Positions 1-4,921 of a DNA stretch of 7,362 bases are shown here, one piece after another (the stretch's first letter is position 1; the number at the start of each line of letters is the position of its first letter). The stretch is taken from the NCBI GenBank assembly GCA_964505325.1, contig CAZDHT010000261.1:1-7362 (forward strand), written 5' to 3'. The DNA is from CAZDHT01 sp964505325. GTDB taxonomy: Bacteria > Planctomycetota > PUPC01. The position numbers were made by a program, and so were the translations under genes. The notes below the pieces were generated by a model. That model was not told the origin of the DNA and searched no databases. It saw nothing but the letters and a program-made list of their open reading frames with translations.

Positions 1-439
1 GGATGTCGAGCGCCTCCGGCTCGAAGTCCGGTGCCACGATAAGGTCGGACACCTCCATGTTCAGCACCTTGGCGAGCGAGACGTCGACAGTGTCGCTGAC
101 CGCGGCGACGTCGCCGAACGAACTCATCCGGTCGCCGGCGCGGGCGCGAATGTAGGCGATGGCGACGGGCGAGTAGTCCTCGTCGCCGAGCATCTGCGAC
201 GCCCGGAGCGCGTCGGTCAGCGGCCGGGCGATGGCGGCGCCGGCCGGGCTGACGTGCTTGAACGACGCGGCGCTGGGCAACCCGGTCGCCTTCTTCAACG
301 CGTGGACGAGCTGCCACGAGCCGAGCGCGTCGAGCATGTTGATGTAGCCCGGCGTGCCGTTGAGGAACTTGAACGCGTCGTCCGGCACCTCCAGCGTCGC
401 GGGCTTCTGATGCGGGTTGCATCCGTACTTCAGTTCCAT
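1..439 (-). CDS. purH: Stand-alone AICAR transformylase (PurH C-terminal domain type), 3' end outside window
   Basis: Transfers a formyl group from 10-formyltetrahydrofolate to AICAR (ZMP), the penultimate step of purine synthesis, in the cytoplasm. The 146 visible residues begin MELKYGCNPHQKP, matching the start of the transformylase domain in bifunctional PurH (RYGENPHQ). The catalytic Lys-His pair lies in SFKHVSPAG at residues 59-67 (K61, H62), followed by a SFGDVAAVSD segment and EVSDLIVAP. The IMP cyclohydrolase domain that normally occupies the first ~200 residues of PurH is absent, so this is the short monofunctional type (family length near 390 aa, from memory); the cyclohydrolase must be encoded elsewhere. 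The ATG at 439 is chosen because GGAGGAG sits about 6 nt upstream and the domain starts right there. The gene has its own promoter, a ZTP riboswitch and a leader terminator. The symbol purH is used for the domain only. Confidence 0.9.
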   Translation of the reverse strand, partial: MELKYGCNPHQKPATLEVPDDAFKFLNGTPGYINMLDALGSWQLVHALKKATGLPSAASFKHVSPAGAAIARPLTDALRASQMLGDEDYSPVAIAYIRARAGDRMSSFGDVAAVSDTVDVSLAKVLNMEVSDLIVAPDFEPEALDI

Positions 440-478
440 CTCCGTCTCCTCCGTACCTGCTCGGTGAGCGTTCGCCCA

Positions 479-518
479 ACAAAAAACGCCCGGGCCGCGA
501 GACTCGGGCAGCCCAGGC
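479..518 (-). terminator. Intrinsic terminator forming the riboswitch expression platform
   Basis: Read on the minus strand, GCCTGGGC (518-511) pairs with GCCCGGGC (495-488) in an 8-bp stem with one G-U pair, followed at once by TTTTTT (486-481). The 5' arm of the stem is also the conserved 3' segment of the ZTP aptamer, so ligand binding and terminator formation exclude each other. The run of T ends about 40 nt before the AICAR transformylase start codon. Expected behaviour, by analogy with known ZTP riboswitches: transcription stops early when ZTP/ZMP is low and reads through when it is high. Confidence 0.85.
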
Positions 519-598
519 GAACGGCGTCGTTCTCGTCCCGCGCTTCCCCGTGGTCAGTTCCACGCACGTCGCCAGTCACACGGGCCGACTCAGCTTGT
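505..598 (-). promoter_or_regulatory. ZTP (pfl motif) riboswitch aptamer
   Basis: The minus strand shows the two conserved blocks of the pfl/ZTP motif in the right order. The 5' domain has CGTGTGACTGGCG (582-570), then a hairpin with arms CGTGG (564-560) and CCACG (553-549), running into CCACGGGGAAGC (553-542). The 3' domain has GCCGTTCGCCTGGGC (525-511), matching the hallmark CGCCUGGGC. CGAGA (535-531) and TCTCG (502-498) could close the 3' stem-loop (P3). ZTP riboswitches sense ZMP/ZTP, which accumulate when 10-formyltetrahydrofolate is short, and commonly switch on purH, glyA, fhs or folD. Here the aptamer sits directly upstream of an AICAR transformylase, the enzyme that consumes ZMP. Assignment is by eye from remembered consensus, not by a covariance model. 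Confidence 0.9.
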
Positions 599-606
599 CG
601 CGCGAA

Positions 607-635
607 AACATACCCCGTTGCACGCCGCGTGTCAA
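607..635 (-). promoter_or_regulatory. sigma70-type promoter for the ZTP riboswitch/AICAR transformylase transcript
   Basis: TTGACA (635-630), a perfect -35 box, is followed by a 17-nt spacer and TATGTT (612-607) as -10. The -35 box overlaps the TGA stop codon of the upstream membrane protein gene. Transcription would begin near 600, immediately before the aptamer, which fits well. The gene downstream is therefore probably transcribed on its own, although read-through from the membrane protein gene remains possible. Confidence 0.75.
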
Positions 636-1270
636 GCGTTTGCACGGCGCGGCCGCTCGCGGCTGAGCAAGGCCGGGACGAATCCGCCCAGAAGGGCTCC
701 CGCAACGAGCGCCACGCCGATCAGAACCGCCGCGCTGCCCGCGCTGACGGGCCGCTTTCCCGTCAGCGGGTACACCGCGGCCCAGTAGAAAAGGAGCAGG
801 GCCAGGTTGGCACAGGCGGCCGACACCAGATACCGCAGCCAGCGAGAGCGGCGAGCCAAGAGGCGCGTCAGACACTCGACGAAGGCCCCCACAATCAGCA
901 CGCCCAGAATGCGAAGCGGCAGCGGCCCGACGGTCCCCGCGGTCTTCGCCGACGGGAAGAGGATGGGCGTGAACACGCTGTGCAGCAGGCCGAGTACCGC
1001 GCAGCAGAACAGTGCGGCGCCTGGCTTTCGGGCCCAGCGCGCCGCCAGAAGGGCGCACAGGACGATCAGCGGGCCGTACAGAGCGCAGATGGCGCTCCCC
1101 GGCCCCGGCAAATGGAGAACCCCGTGTGTGATCCGGGACAACACGCCGCCGGGAAATAGAGCAATCAGCGCGACTGTCCCGGCCAGTCCCACGGCTACAC
1201 AGGCCACGGAATCTGACGCCATCCAGACCTGCGCCGCTCGTCCCGGCTCGTCTCGGGTGTCGTCCGTCAT
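632..1270 (-). CDS. Six-helix integral membrane protein of unknown function
   Basis: A 212-residue protein with a short charged N-terminus and six likely transmembrane segments at about residues 20-39, 59-77, 84-104, 117-137, 147-167 and 177-202, ending in a basic cytoplasmic-looking tail (SRERPRRANA). A HLPGPGSAI motif lies at residues 53-61 between helices 1 and 2. Size and six-helix layout recall substrate-binding S components of ECF vitamin transporters, but I cannot assign a family and see no ECF ATPase or T component in the window. The ATG at 1270 is supported by GAGGAAGG just upstream. It points the same way as the transformylase gene, but a strong separate promoter lies at its stop codon, so functional linkage is unproven. 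It is real rather than a shadow: it has an unbroken hydrophobic pattern and a good ribosome binding site. Confidence 0.8.
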   Translation of the reverse strand: MTDDTRDEPGRAAQVWMASDSVACVAVGLAGTVALIALFPGGVLSRITHGVLHLPGPGSAICALYGPLIVLCALLAARWARKPGAALFCCAVLGLLHSVFTPILFPSAKTAGTVGPLPLRILGVLIVGAFVECLTRLLARRSRWLRYLVSAACANLALLLFYWAAVYPLTGKRPVSAGSAAVLIGVALVAGALLGGFVPALLSRERPRRANA

Positions 1271-1329
1271 GATTCCTTCCTCATCAGGCGCTGCTCCCCC
1301 TGGACCGTGCGCGGGCCGTGCGGCGCGTG

Positions 1330-1504
1330 TCAGGTCTCTCCATCCGGCGCCGGGGCGCGAAGCACAAGCGAGGTCGCGAAGTGGACGAATCCGACGCTGT
1401 GCGCGGCCGCGACGGAGGCGGCGTTATCCGGCCGGCAGACGTAGTACGCCTCGCCGCCGCGATGCCACCTTCGCCGCCTGCGGCTCGAGATTGCTCTCCG
1501 TCAC
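1330..1504 (-). pseudogene. Frameshifted remnant resembling the C-terminus of a GNAT acetyltransferase
   Basis: One minus-strand frame (about 1455-1330) reads GEAYYVCRPDNAASVAAAHS followed by VGF and ends at TGA (1332-1330). The NAASVAAAHSVGF stretch is like the acetyl-CoA binding helix and following strand (N-x-x-S-x-x-x-A-x-x-x-GF) of GNAT enzymes. Upstream, a GTG at 1504 with GGAGGAGGAA before it opens a different frame that runs into a stop at about 1428-1430; the two frames differ by one base around the GGC-rich stretch near 1451-1462. The core of the GNAT fold is missing. This is most simply a decayed gene fragment in the 363-nt gap between the membrane protein and lipoprotein genes. 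A chance reading frame is possible. Confidence 0.4.
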
Positions 1505-1583
1505 CGGTTCCTCCTCCGTTCCCATTCCAGTCAAAATCAACCCCGACGCCACAAGCGCCTATTACACAACCGCTTACAACCCT

Positions 1584-1604
1584 GCTCGGTGCCAGGCACC
1601 GAGC
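1584..1604. repeat. Perfect 10-bp palindrome with adjacent GGCACC motifs
   Basis: GCTCGGTGCC (1584-1593) and GGCACCGAGC (1595-1604) are exact inverse complements around one base; as RNA this would be an 8-bp stem with a 5-nt loop. Two more GGCACC copies follow at 1616-1621 and 1624-1629. The site lies 30 nt past the stop of the lipoprotein gene and could act as a transcript end or RNA-stabilising hairpin, but no T run follows. The same hexamer is clustered at the right end of the transposase element (4872-4896), so it may belong to a REP-like repeat family. Confidence 0.6.
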
Positions 1605-1633
1605 TTCCGAGCTTGGGCACCCGGGCACCGACC

Positions 1634-2890
1634 TCACTCCTTAATCCGCCAGACGTGGATGGCGGGGACGGCTTCGTAGCGGGACGAGTCGCGCTCGCCG
1701 CGAAGCTGCGCGATGTAGACGAGCCGATTCGTCGGGTCGTAGCCGATGCCCGCGGTGAGAAACGCCCTGTCCGGCTGGAACCAGGTCTTGGTCAGGTCGA
1801 TCTTTTCGGACGGCCGCGGCTGGTGCGGCTTCATCTCGCCCTTGACCACCCTGACCAGCGTGTCGGGATCATACAGCCGGACCTCGGGCCGGTACGGATC
1901 GCAGTGGTAGCCCTTGGACCCCGATGCATCGCCCGGCCGGCCGACCCCGTAGTAGACCTCGCCGAGGCTCTTGCGCCCGCAGAACATGACCGCGTACTTC
2001 GTGCCGGTGTCGATGAAGGCGACGCCGCGCCACGCGTCGCACGGCCGCCACATCTCGTCGCGCGTGCCCTTGCTGTGCGGGAACTGCATGAGCGTGATCG
2101 CGTCGCCGGGCTTCTTCGGTTCGTAGGCATAGAGGCCGGGACCGCAGTTGCTGGAGCCGGTGCCCTGTGCAACGTTGAACCCGGTGAGGAACCGCCGCCC
2201 GCCGAGATGCACCTCCGCCCACCATTTCGGCGCGGTGGTGATGTGCCCGGCGCAGCGGTGCGGGCCGATCTTCATCGTGTACGGCTCGATGACCGTCTCC
2301 CACGTGCCGTCGGGCTTCCGCTTCGCAGCCATCTTGTGCGGATAGTTCTTCACCTCGGAATCGACGTGGTACCACAGGCTCCAGCTCATATGGAGCAGGT
2401 CGCCGTCCCACCACAGGCCGCGCCAGTTCTCGGCGCGTTTCGGGAACACGTTCTTCTTGCCGCTGGTCGGGTCGGAGAACTTGCCGAGCTGTTTCCCCGC
2501 GGGGAGTTTCCGCGTGTCGTACGTCCCGTCCTTCTGCTTGTCCTTCTCGCCGAGCTTCTTCGGCGGGACAATGCTGAACTCGCCGACCAGCCCGTCGTGG
2601 CCGGGGATCATGATCGAGCCGGGGAAGCCGTCCTTCCCGCCGCCCGGATCGCCCTTCGGGTTCCAGCACATCGTGTCCTTCGAGTAGCCGTACCGGTCGC
2701 CGTACTGCCGGGTCGAGATGCGGCGCGGGGCGCTGAACGCGCCAAGGTACTCGAAGTCCGACCACTTCAACAGTTCACGCTTCCCCGTCTCTGCGGGCGC
2801 AGCCGGCTCTTGGGCTGCGCATCCGACCGCAACGGCCATACAGGCGAGCAGCGATAACACGCGGGCCACAGCCAATTCCGTCTTCTTCAT
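1634..2890 (-). CDS. Secreted lipoprotein of unrecognised family
   Basis: A 418-residue protein beginning MKKTELAVAR, with a hydrophobic stretch and a lipobox-like AVGC (residues 21-24), then a proline/alanine-rich spacer. This indicates export and lipid attachment at Cys24. The mature part is rich in Trp, Gly and Tyr and has repeated beta-like segments with turns (e.g. GLWWDGDLLHMSW, GYHCDPYRPEVRLYDPDTL), which would suit a beta-propeller or similar sheet fold; that is inference. It is conserved-looking over its length, but I do not recognise a domain or catalytic motif. An in-frame ATG exists at 2935, but the start at 2890 is preferred because it opens directly on the signal peptide, has GGGAG 7 nt upstream, and leaves room for the promoter near 2926. 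Monocistronic in appearance. Confidence 0.85.
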   Translation of the reverse strand: MKKTELAVARVLSLLACMAVAVGCAAQEPAAPAETGKRELLKWSDFEYLGAFSAPRRISTRQYGDRYGYSKDTMCWNPKGDPGGGKDGFPGSIMIPGHDGLVGEFSIVPPKKLGEKDKQKDGTYDTRKLPAGKQLGKFSDPTSGKKNVFPKRAENWRGLWWDGDLLHMSWSLWYHVDSEVKNYPHKMAAKRKPDGTWETVIEPYTMKIGPHRCAGHITTAPKWWAEVHLGGRRFLTGFNVAQGTGSSNCGPGLYAYEPKKPGDAITLMQFPHSKGTRDEMWRPCDAWRGVAFIDTGTKYAVMFCGRKSLGEVYYGVGRPGDASGSKGYHCDPYRPEVRLYDPDTLVRVVKGEMKPHQPRPSEKIDLTKTWFQPDRAFLTAGIGYDPTNRLVYIAQLRGERDSSRYEAVPAIHVWRIKE

Positions 2891-2925
2891 CTCCGGGCTC
2901 CCTTCGGGTGAGTGTCGTGTTCGGG

Positions 2926-2934
2926 ATTCTAGCA
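2926..2934 (-). promoter_or_regulatory. Extended -10 promoter for the lipoprotein gene
   Basis: On the minus strand TGCTAGAAT (2934-2926) is an extended -10 (TGn plus TAGAAT, one mismatch from TATAAT). No good -35 is seen at the usual distance, as is common for extended -10 promoters. Transcription near 2919 would give a leader of about 29 nt with the GGGAG site. It overlaps the upstream alternative start codon at 2935, which argues against that start. Confidence 0.5.
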
Positions 2935-2979
2935 AAAGTCGGGTGCCTGCGCCACACGCAGACGCCGCCGCAAAAGCAG

Positions 2980-3008
2980 TTGGTTTCTCCGCCGCCGCAC
3001 GCTATCCT
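2980..3008 (+). promoter_or_regulatory. Possible sigma70 promoter for the small plus-strand ORF
   Basis: TTGGTT (2980-2985), a 17-nt spacer and TATCCT (3003-3008) are spaced as a -35/-10 pair, each with mismatches. A start near 3015 would give a 40-nt leader to the ATG at 3057. It is divergent from the lipoprotein promoter. Supported only by spacing and position. Confidence 0.4.
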
Positions 3009-3056
3009 CGTAGGGCGTTGAATCTACGCGGTCCTCAGTTTGCAGGGAGTTCGATA

Positions 3057-3296
3057 ATGGCCAAGGGCAAGTTCGGTGCGAAGTGCGAGCCGGTCAGCCT
3101 GGCGCGGCGGTTCAACTGGCCGCGGCGGGTCAAGAAAGATGAATGGTGGCGGAAACTCCTCCTGTCGGGGAAGCGTGCCTGTCACCTTCAAAAGACCGAT
3201 GTCACTGTGTACCAACGGCTTACGGAGCCAGCCTGCAATTCGGCCGCGGCTTCCGTGGGCCTTCGTGTCCTTCGCGCTCTTCGTGGTGAATCCTAG
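3057..3296 (+). CDS. Small ORF, C-terminal half encoded by an inserted 68-bp repeat
   Basis: The only plausible plus-strand gene in the window. It would encode 79 residues beginning MAKGKFGAKCEPVSLARRFN, with a tryptophan- and lysine-rich segment (RRVKKDEWWRKLLLSGK). The ATG is preceded by GGGAG at a 7-nt distance, and a candidate promoter lies upstream. Residues 1-39 precede the repeat; from residue 40 on the frame is read through the 68-bp repeat (3175-3242) and then through the 9-nt periodic tract to a TAG at 3294-3296, which overlaps the stop of the converging HAD gene. The tail is therefore probably not original: either the gene was truncated by the repeat or it is not a gene at all. No family recognised. 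Confidence 0.4.
   Translation: MAKGKFGAKCEPVSLARRFNWPRRVKKDEWWRKLLLSGKRACHLQKTDVTVYQRLTEPACNSAAASVGLRVLRALRGES
3175..3242 (+). repeat. 68-bp repeat, solo copy A
   Basis: Starts GTGCCTGTCACCTT and ends TGCAATTCG, the two conserved ends shared by all three copies. Hand alignment without gaps gives 52 of 68 identical positions to copy B and 47 of 68 to copy C. Same orientation as copy B. It has no transposase of its own and looks like a non-autonomous REP/MITE-like copy mobilised by the nearby RAYT. Confidence 0.85.
3261..3290. repeat. 9-nt periodic tract (CTTCGTGTC-like)
   Basis: Three consecutive 9-nt units, CTTCGTGTC, CTTCGCGCT and CTTCGTGGT, followed by GAA. Its reverse complement (TTCACCACGAAG...) resembles a short intergenic repeat I associate with planctomycete and verrucomicrobial genomes, from memory. 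It begins 18 nt after the solo 68-bp repeat and ends 3 nt before the HAD stop codon. Confidence 0.5.
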
Positions 3297-3994
3297 AGCC
3301 GGTCGAGCAGCTCGCGTAGACCGTGGATGGCATCGGCGTTCTTGCCGGTTCGATCGATCAGGACGGCCTCCATTCCAATCGCGCGGGGCCCGGCGATGTC
3401 CCAGCGCGGGTCGTCGCCGACGAAGAGGCTGCGGTCGGCGTTGACGCCGAGCTTCTCGAGAATCAGGTCGAACGGCTGCCGGGCCGGTTTGCGCCAGCCG
3501 CAGTCGCAGCAGAAAACAGCGGCGTCGACGGCGCTCAGCAGGCGGTGCCGGTCCAGCTCCTCGCGCCACAAGATGGACGGGCTGCCCCAGGGGGTGTTGG
3601 ACAGGATGCCGGTCCGCAGGCCGCGCTTGCGCAGGCTATGCAGCGTCGGGAGCACATCGTCGTGGCGTCTGGCCAGCGCGAAGATCGGCTGCATGAAGAG
3701 CCGGCACATCGCGGGCGCCACATCGGCTTCCAGGGCGGCTCTCTCGAGACTGAAGATGCGCACGAGGCGCTCTTCGAGCGGCACCACCCGATGTTCGCCA
3801 CTGTCGATGCGCTCTTCGGAGCGGACCCGCTCCGCCAAGGAGCCGGCGTCGCCCTCGAAAAGCCCCTTGCTGTTCAGGTAGGCGGCCACCTCGGCGATGC
3901 ACTCCTCCCGGATCGCCGGCCACTGGTCGCGCGTGTAGTACCACACCAGCGTGTTGCCATAGTCGCAGATAACAGCGTCGTACGTCTTCTTCAA
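3293..3994 (-). CDS. HAD-superfamily hydrolase (phosphatase-like, subfamily I)
   Basis: Predicted cytoplasmic phosphohydrolase of 233 residues using an aspartyl-phosphate intermediate; substrate unknown. All four HAD motifs are visible (numbered from the TTG at 3994). Motif I is ICDYGNTL with nucleophile D11, motif II ILSNTPWG with S132, motif III CGWRKPARQPF with K169, and motif IV FVGDDPRWDIAG with D194, D195 and D199. Motif I has Gly in place of the second Asp, a variant seen in YihX-type (DLGNV) members. A helical cap lies between motifs I and II, as in subfamily I. No ATG exists at the 5' end. TTG at 3994 gives a typical HAD N-terminus (MKKTYDAVICDYG) and has AAAGGTGA about 8 nt upstream; GTG 4006 and TTG 4015 are alternatives, but both lie inside repeat B. 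It is downstream of and co-directional with the RAYT gene. Confidence 0.9.
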   Translation of the reverse strand: MKKTYDAVICDYGNTLVWYYTRDQWPAIREECIAEVAAYLNSKGLFEGDAGSLAERVRSEERIDSGEHRVVPLEERLVRIFSLERAALEADVAPAMCRLFMQPIFALARRHDDVLPTLHSLRKRGLRTGILSNTPWGSPSILWREELDRHRLLSAVDAAVFCCDCGWRKPARQPFDLILEKLGVNADRSLFVGDDPRWDIAGPRAIGMEAVLIDRTGKNADAIHGLRELLDRL

Positions 3995-3995
3995 T

Positions 3996-4063
3996 GTGCC
4001 TGTCACCTTTAACAAACGGATGTCGCTATATATCAGCGCGTTAGGGCGCCGTCATGCAATTCG
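3996..4063 (+). repeat. 68-bp repeat, copy B (left end of the RAYT element)
   Basis: Starts GTGCCTGTCACCTTT and ends TGCAATTCG; the same length as copies A and C. It is in inverted orientation to copy C. Its inner end encodes the last residues and TAA stop (4041-4043) of the RAYT gene, and its outer end abuts the HAD start codon, for which it provides AAAGGTGA as a Shine-Dalgarno-like sequence on the minus strand. Confidence 0.85.
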
Positions 4064-4772
4064 ATGCCCGTAGAACTCCATGAGCAGGGCCGGAGCTGAC
4101 GATCCCGAAACCCAGGTCTTCATGCCTCGATCGCGTGCCGCGGACGCCTGTGCGGAACTTCTTCTCCATTCGGGCAACGAAGCGCGGTTCGCCGACGAAG
4201 TACCTCGTGGCGAGCGAGACGGCCGACCGCTCTGCTTCTTCCGCCAGAAGCTTCGCGTAGGACGCATACCGCGCGCGAGCATTGCGGCCGCTGGCAAGAT
4301 ACAGTGGATGCAAGTCGAGCGCCGCGGTGTCTTCGTCGCGAACCGCGCGGTGGCCGCACCACCGGTACTCGAGCGGCGTTGCGACCATTTTCGCCCGCAC
4401 GGGATTCAGGTCCAAATAGGCCATACAACGCCAGAAATAGCTGTTTTCCTCGATGATGGCGCTGCGGAAGCGCCCCTCCCACAGGTGGCCGTGCCGGCCG
4501 GAGAGCTTGTTGAAGCGCCTGCTGAACGTCGTCCCAAGCCAGTGCATCATTCTCGAGAGCGTATCCGCCGCTCCAACCTTGAACAGCAGATGGACGTGGT
4601 TCGTCATCAGGCAGTAGTTGTACAGAGCTACCCGGAACTTTGCCCGGGCCTGTTGGAGGACGTCGAGGAACAACTCAAAAGAGGGCACGGTGAAGAGGAA
4701 CTCGCGATTGTTGCAGCGCGTTGTGATGTGGTGCACGGCGTGCGCATAAGAGAAGCGCGGCAGTCTGGACAT
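4041..4772 (-). CDS. REP-associated tyrosine transposase (RAYT, Y1/HUH family)
   Basis: A 243-residue single-strand DNA transposase of the IS200/IS605-related Y1 family. The HUH-type histidine pair is in YCLMTNHVHLLF (H59, H61). The RHGHLWEGRFRSAI segment (residues 93-106) and AYLDLNPVRAKM (118-129) are hallmarks of RAYTs; the catalytic tyrosine is probably Y119, with Y112 an alternative. The protein continues about 115 residues past the core with a basic C-terminal region, as in longer RAYTs. The ATG at 4772 has GAGG 8 nt upstream. The last codons lie inside repeat B, so coding sequence and repeat end are merged. The gene appears intact. Its expected role is nicking and rejoining hairpin-forming REP repeats, here plausibly the 68-bp family. 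Confidence 0.93.
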   Translation of the reverse strand: MSRLPRFSYAHAVHHITTRCNNREFLFTVPSFELFLDVLQQARAKFRVALYNYCLMTNHVHLLFKVGAADTLSRMMHWLGTTFSRRFNKLSGRHGHLWEGRFRSAIIEENSYFWRCMAYLDLNPVRAKMVATPLEYRWCGHRAVRDEDTAALDLHPLYLASGRNARARYASYAKLLAEEAERSAVSLATRYFVGEPRFVARMEKKFRTGVRGTRSRHEDLGFGIVSSGPAHGVLRASNCMTAP

Positions 4773-4789
4773 GAGCGATCCTCACTACA

Positions 4790-4818
4790 AGAATACAATC
4801 ATCTGCACCGAATTGCAA
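4790..4818 (-). promoter_or_regulatory. Likely promoter of the RAYT gene, -35 inside repeat C
   Basis: TTGCAA (4818-4813), a 17-nt spacer and TATTCT (4795-4790), each box with four of six consensus bases. The -35 coincides with the conserved inner end (TGCAATTCG) of the 68-bp repeat. A start near 4783 leaves only about 10 nt before the ATG, just enough for the GAGG site, so the leader would be very short. Confidence 0.45.
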
Positions 4819-4876
4819 GGCGACGCTGTAACTACTTGCGCCGCAGAGCATTCTGTCTTGTAAAGGTGACAGGCAC
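4809..4876 (-). repeat. 68-bp repeat, copy C (right end of the RAYT element)
   Basis: On the minus strand it starts GTGCCTGTCACCTTT (4876-4862) and ends TGCAATTCG (4817-4809). 45 of 68 positions match copy B by hand count, with the ends far better conserved than the middle. It lies 36 nt upstream of the RAYT start codon. Confidence 0.85.
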
Positions 4877-4917
4877 CGGCACCGGGCACCGGCACCGGGA
4901 ACAGCGTCGCAGCGTCG
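4872..4917. repeat. GGCACC cluster and 8-bp tandem repeat
   Basis: Four GGCACC hexamers at 4872-4877, 4878-4883, 4885-4890 and 4891-4896, followed by CAGCGTCG twice in tandem (4902-4909, 4910-4917). This fills the 45-nt gap between the RAYT element and the stop of the serine hydrolase gene. The first hexamer is part of repeat C. No clear terminator for the hydrolase gene is visible here. Confidence 0.6.
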
Positions 4918-4921
4918 TACT

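Larger units (their letters stand above)
3996..4876 (-). mobile_element. RAYT element bounded by inverted 68-bp repeats
   Basis: An 881-bp unit: copy C of the 68-bp repeat at the transposase promoter side, the RAYT gene, and copy B inverted at the other side. The outermost 15 bp are a perfect inverted pair, GTGCCTGTCACCTTT at 3996-4010 and its complement at 4862-4876. RAYT genes are known to be flanked by REP/BIME repeats and to act on them; they are usually regarded as domesticated, not freely jumping. The exact element boundaries are inferred from repeat ends. A GGCACC cluster continues just outside the right end. Confidence 0.7.

Noticed and set aside
479..518. Simple 3' terminator of the membrane protein gene
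   Set aside because: It lies more than 110 nt past that stop, downstream of a separate promoter and aptamer, and its arm is the aptamer's conserved segment; a riboswitch expression platform explains it better.
254..1159. Long plus-strand open frame opposite the transformylase leader and membrane protein
   Set aside because: Arg/Ala-rich composition of a GC-rich shadow frame; runs across a riboswitch and promoter on the other strand; no family resemblance.
1589..2857. 422-codon plus-strand open frame
   Set aside because: Exact antisense of the lipoprotein gene, which has a signal peptide, promoter and ribosome binding site.
2891..2935. Earlier in-frame ATG (2935) for the lipoprotein
   Set aside because: Would put 15 polar residues before the signal peptide and overlaps the extended -10 box; the ATG at 2890 has a better ribosome binding site.
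3175..4876. CRISPR array from the repeated 68-bp sequences
   Set aside because: Only three copies, unevenly spaced by hundreds of bases, one inverted, middle diverged, no cas genes; pattern fits RAYT-associated repeats.
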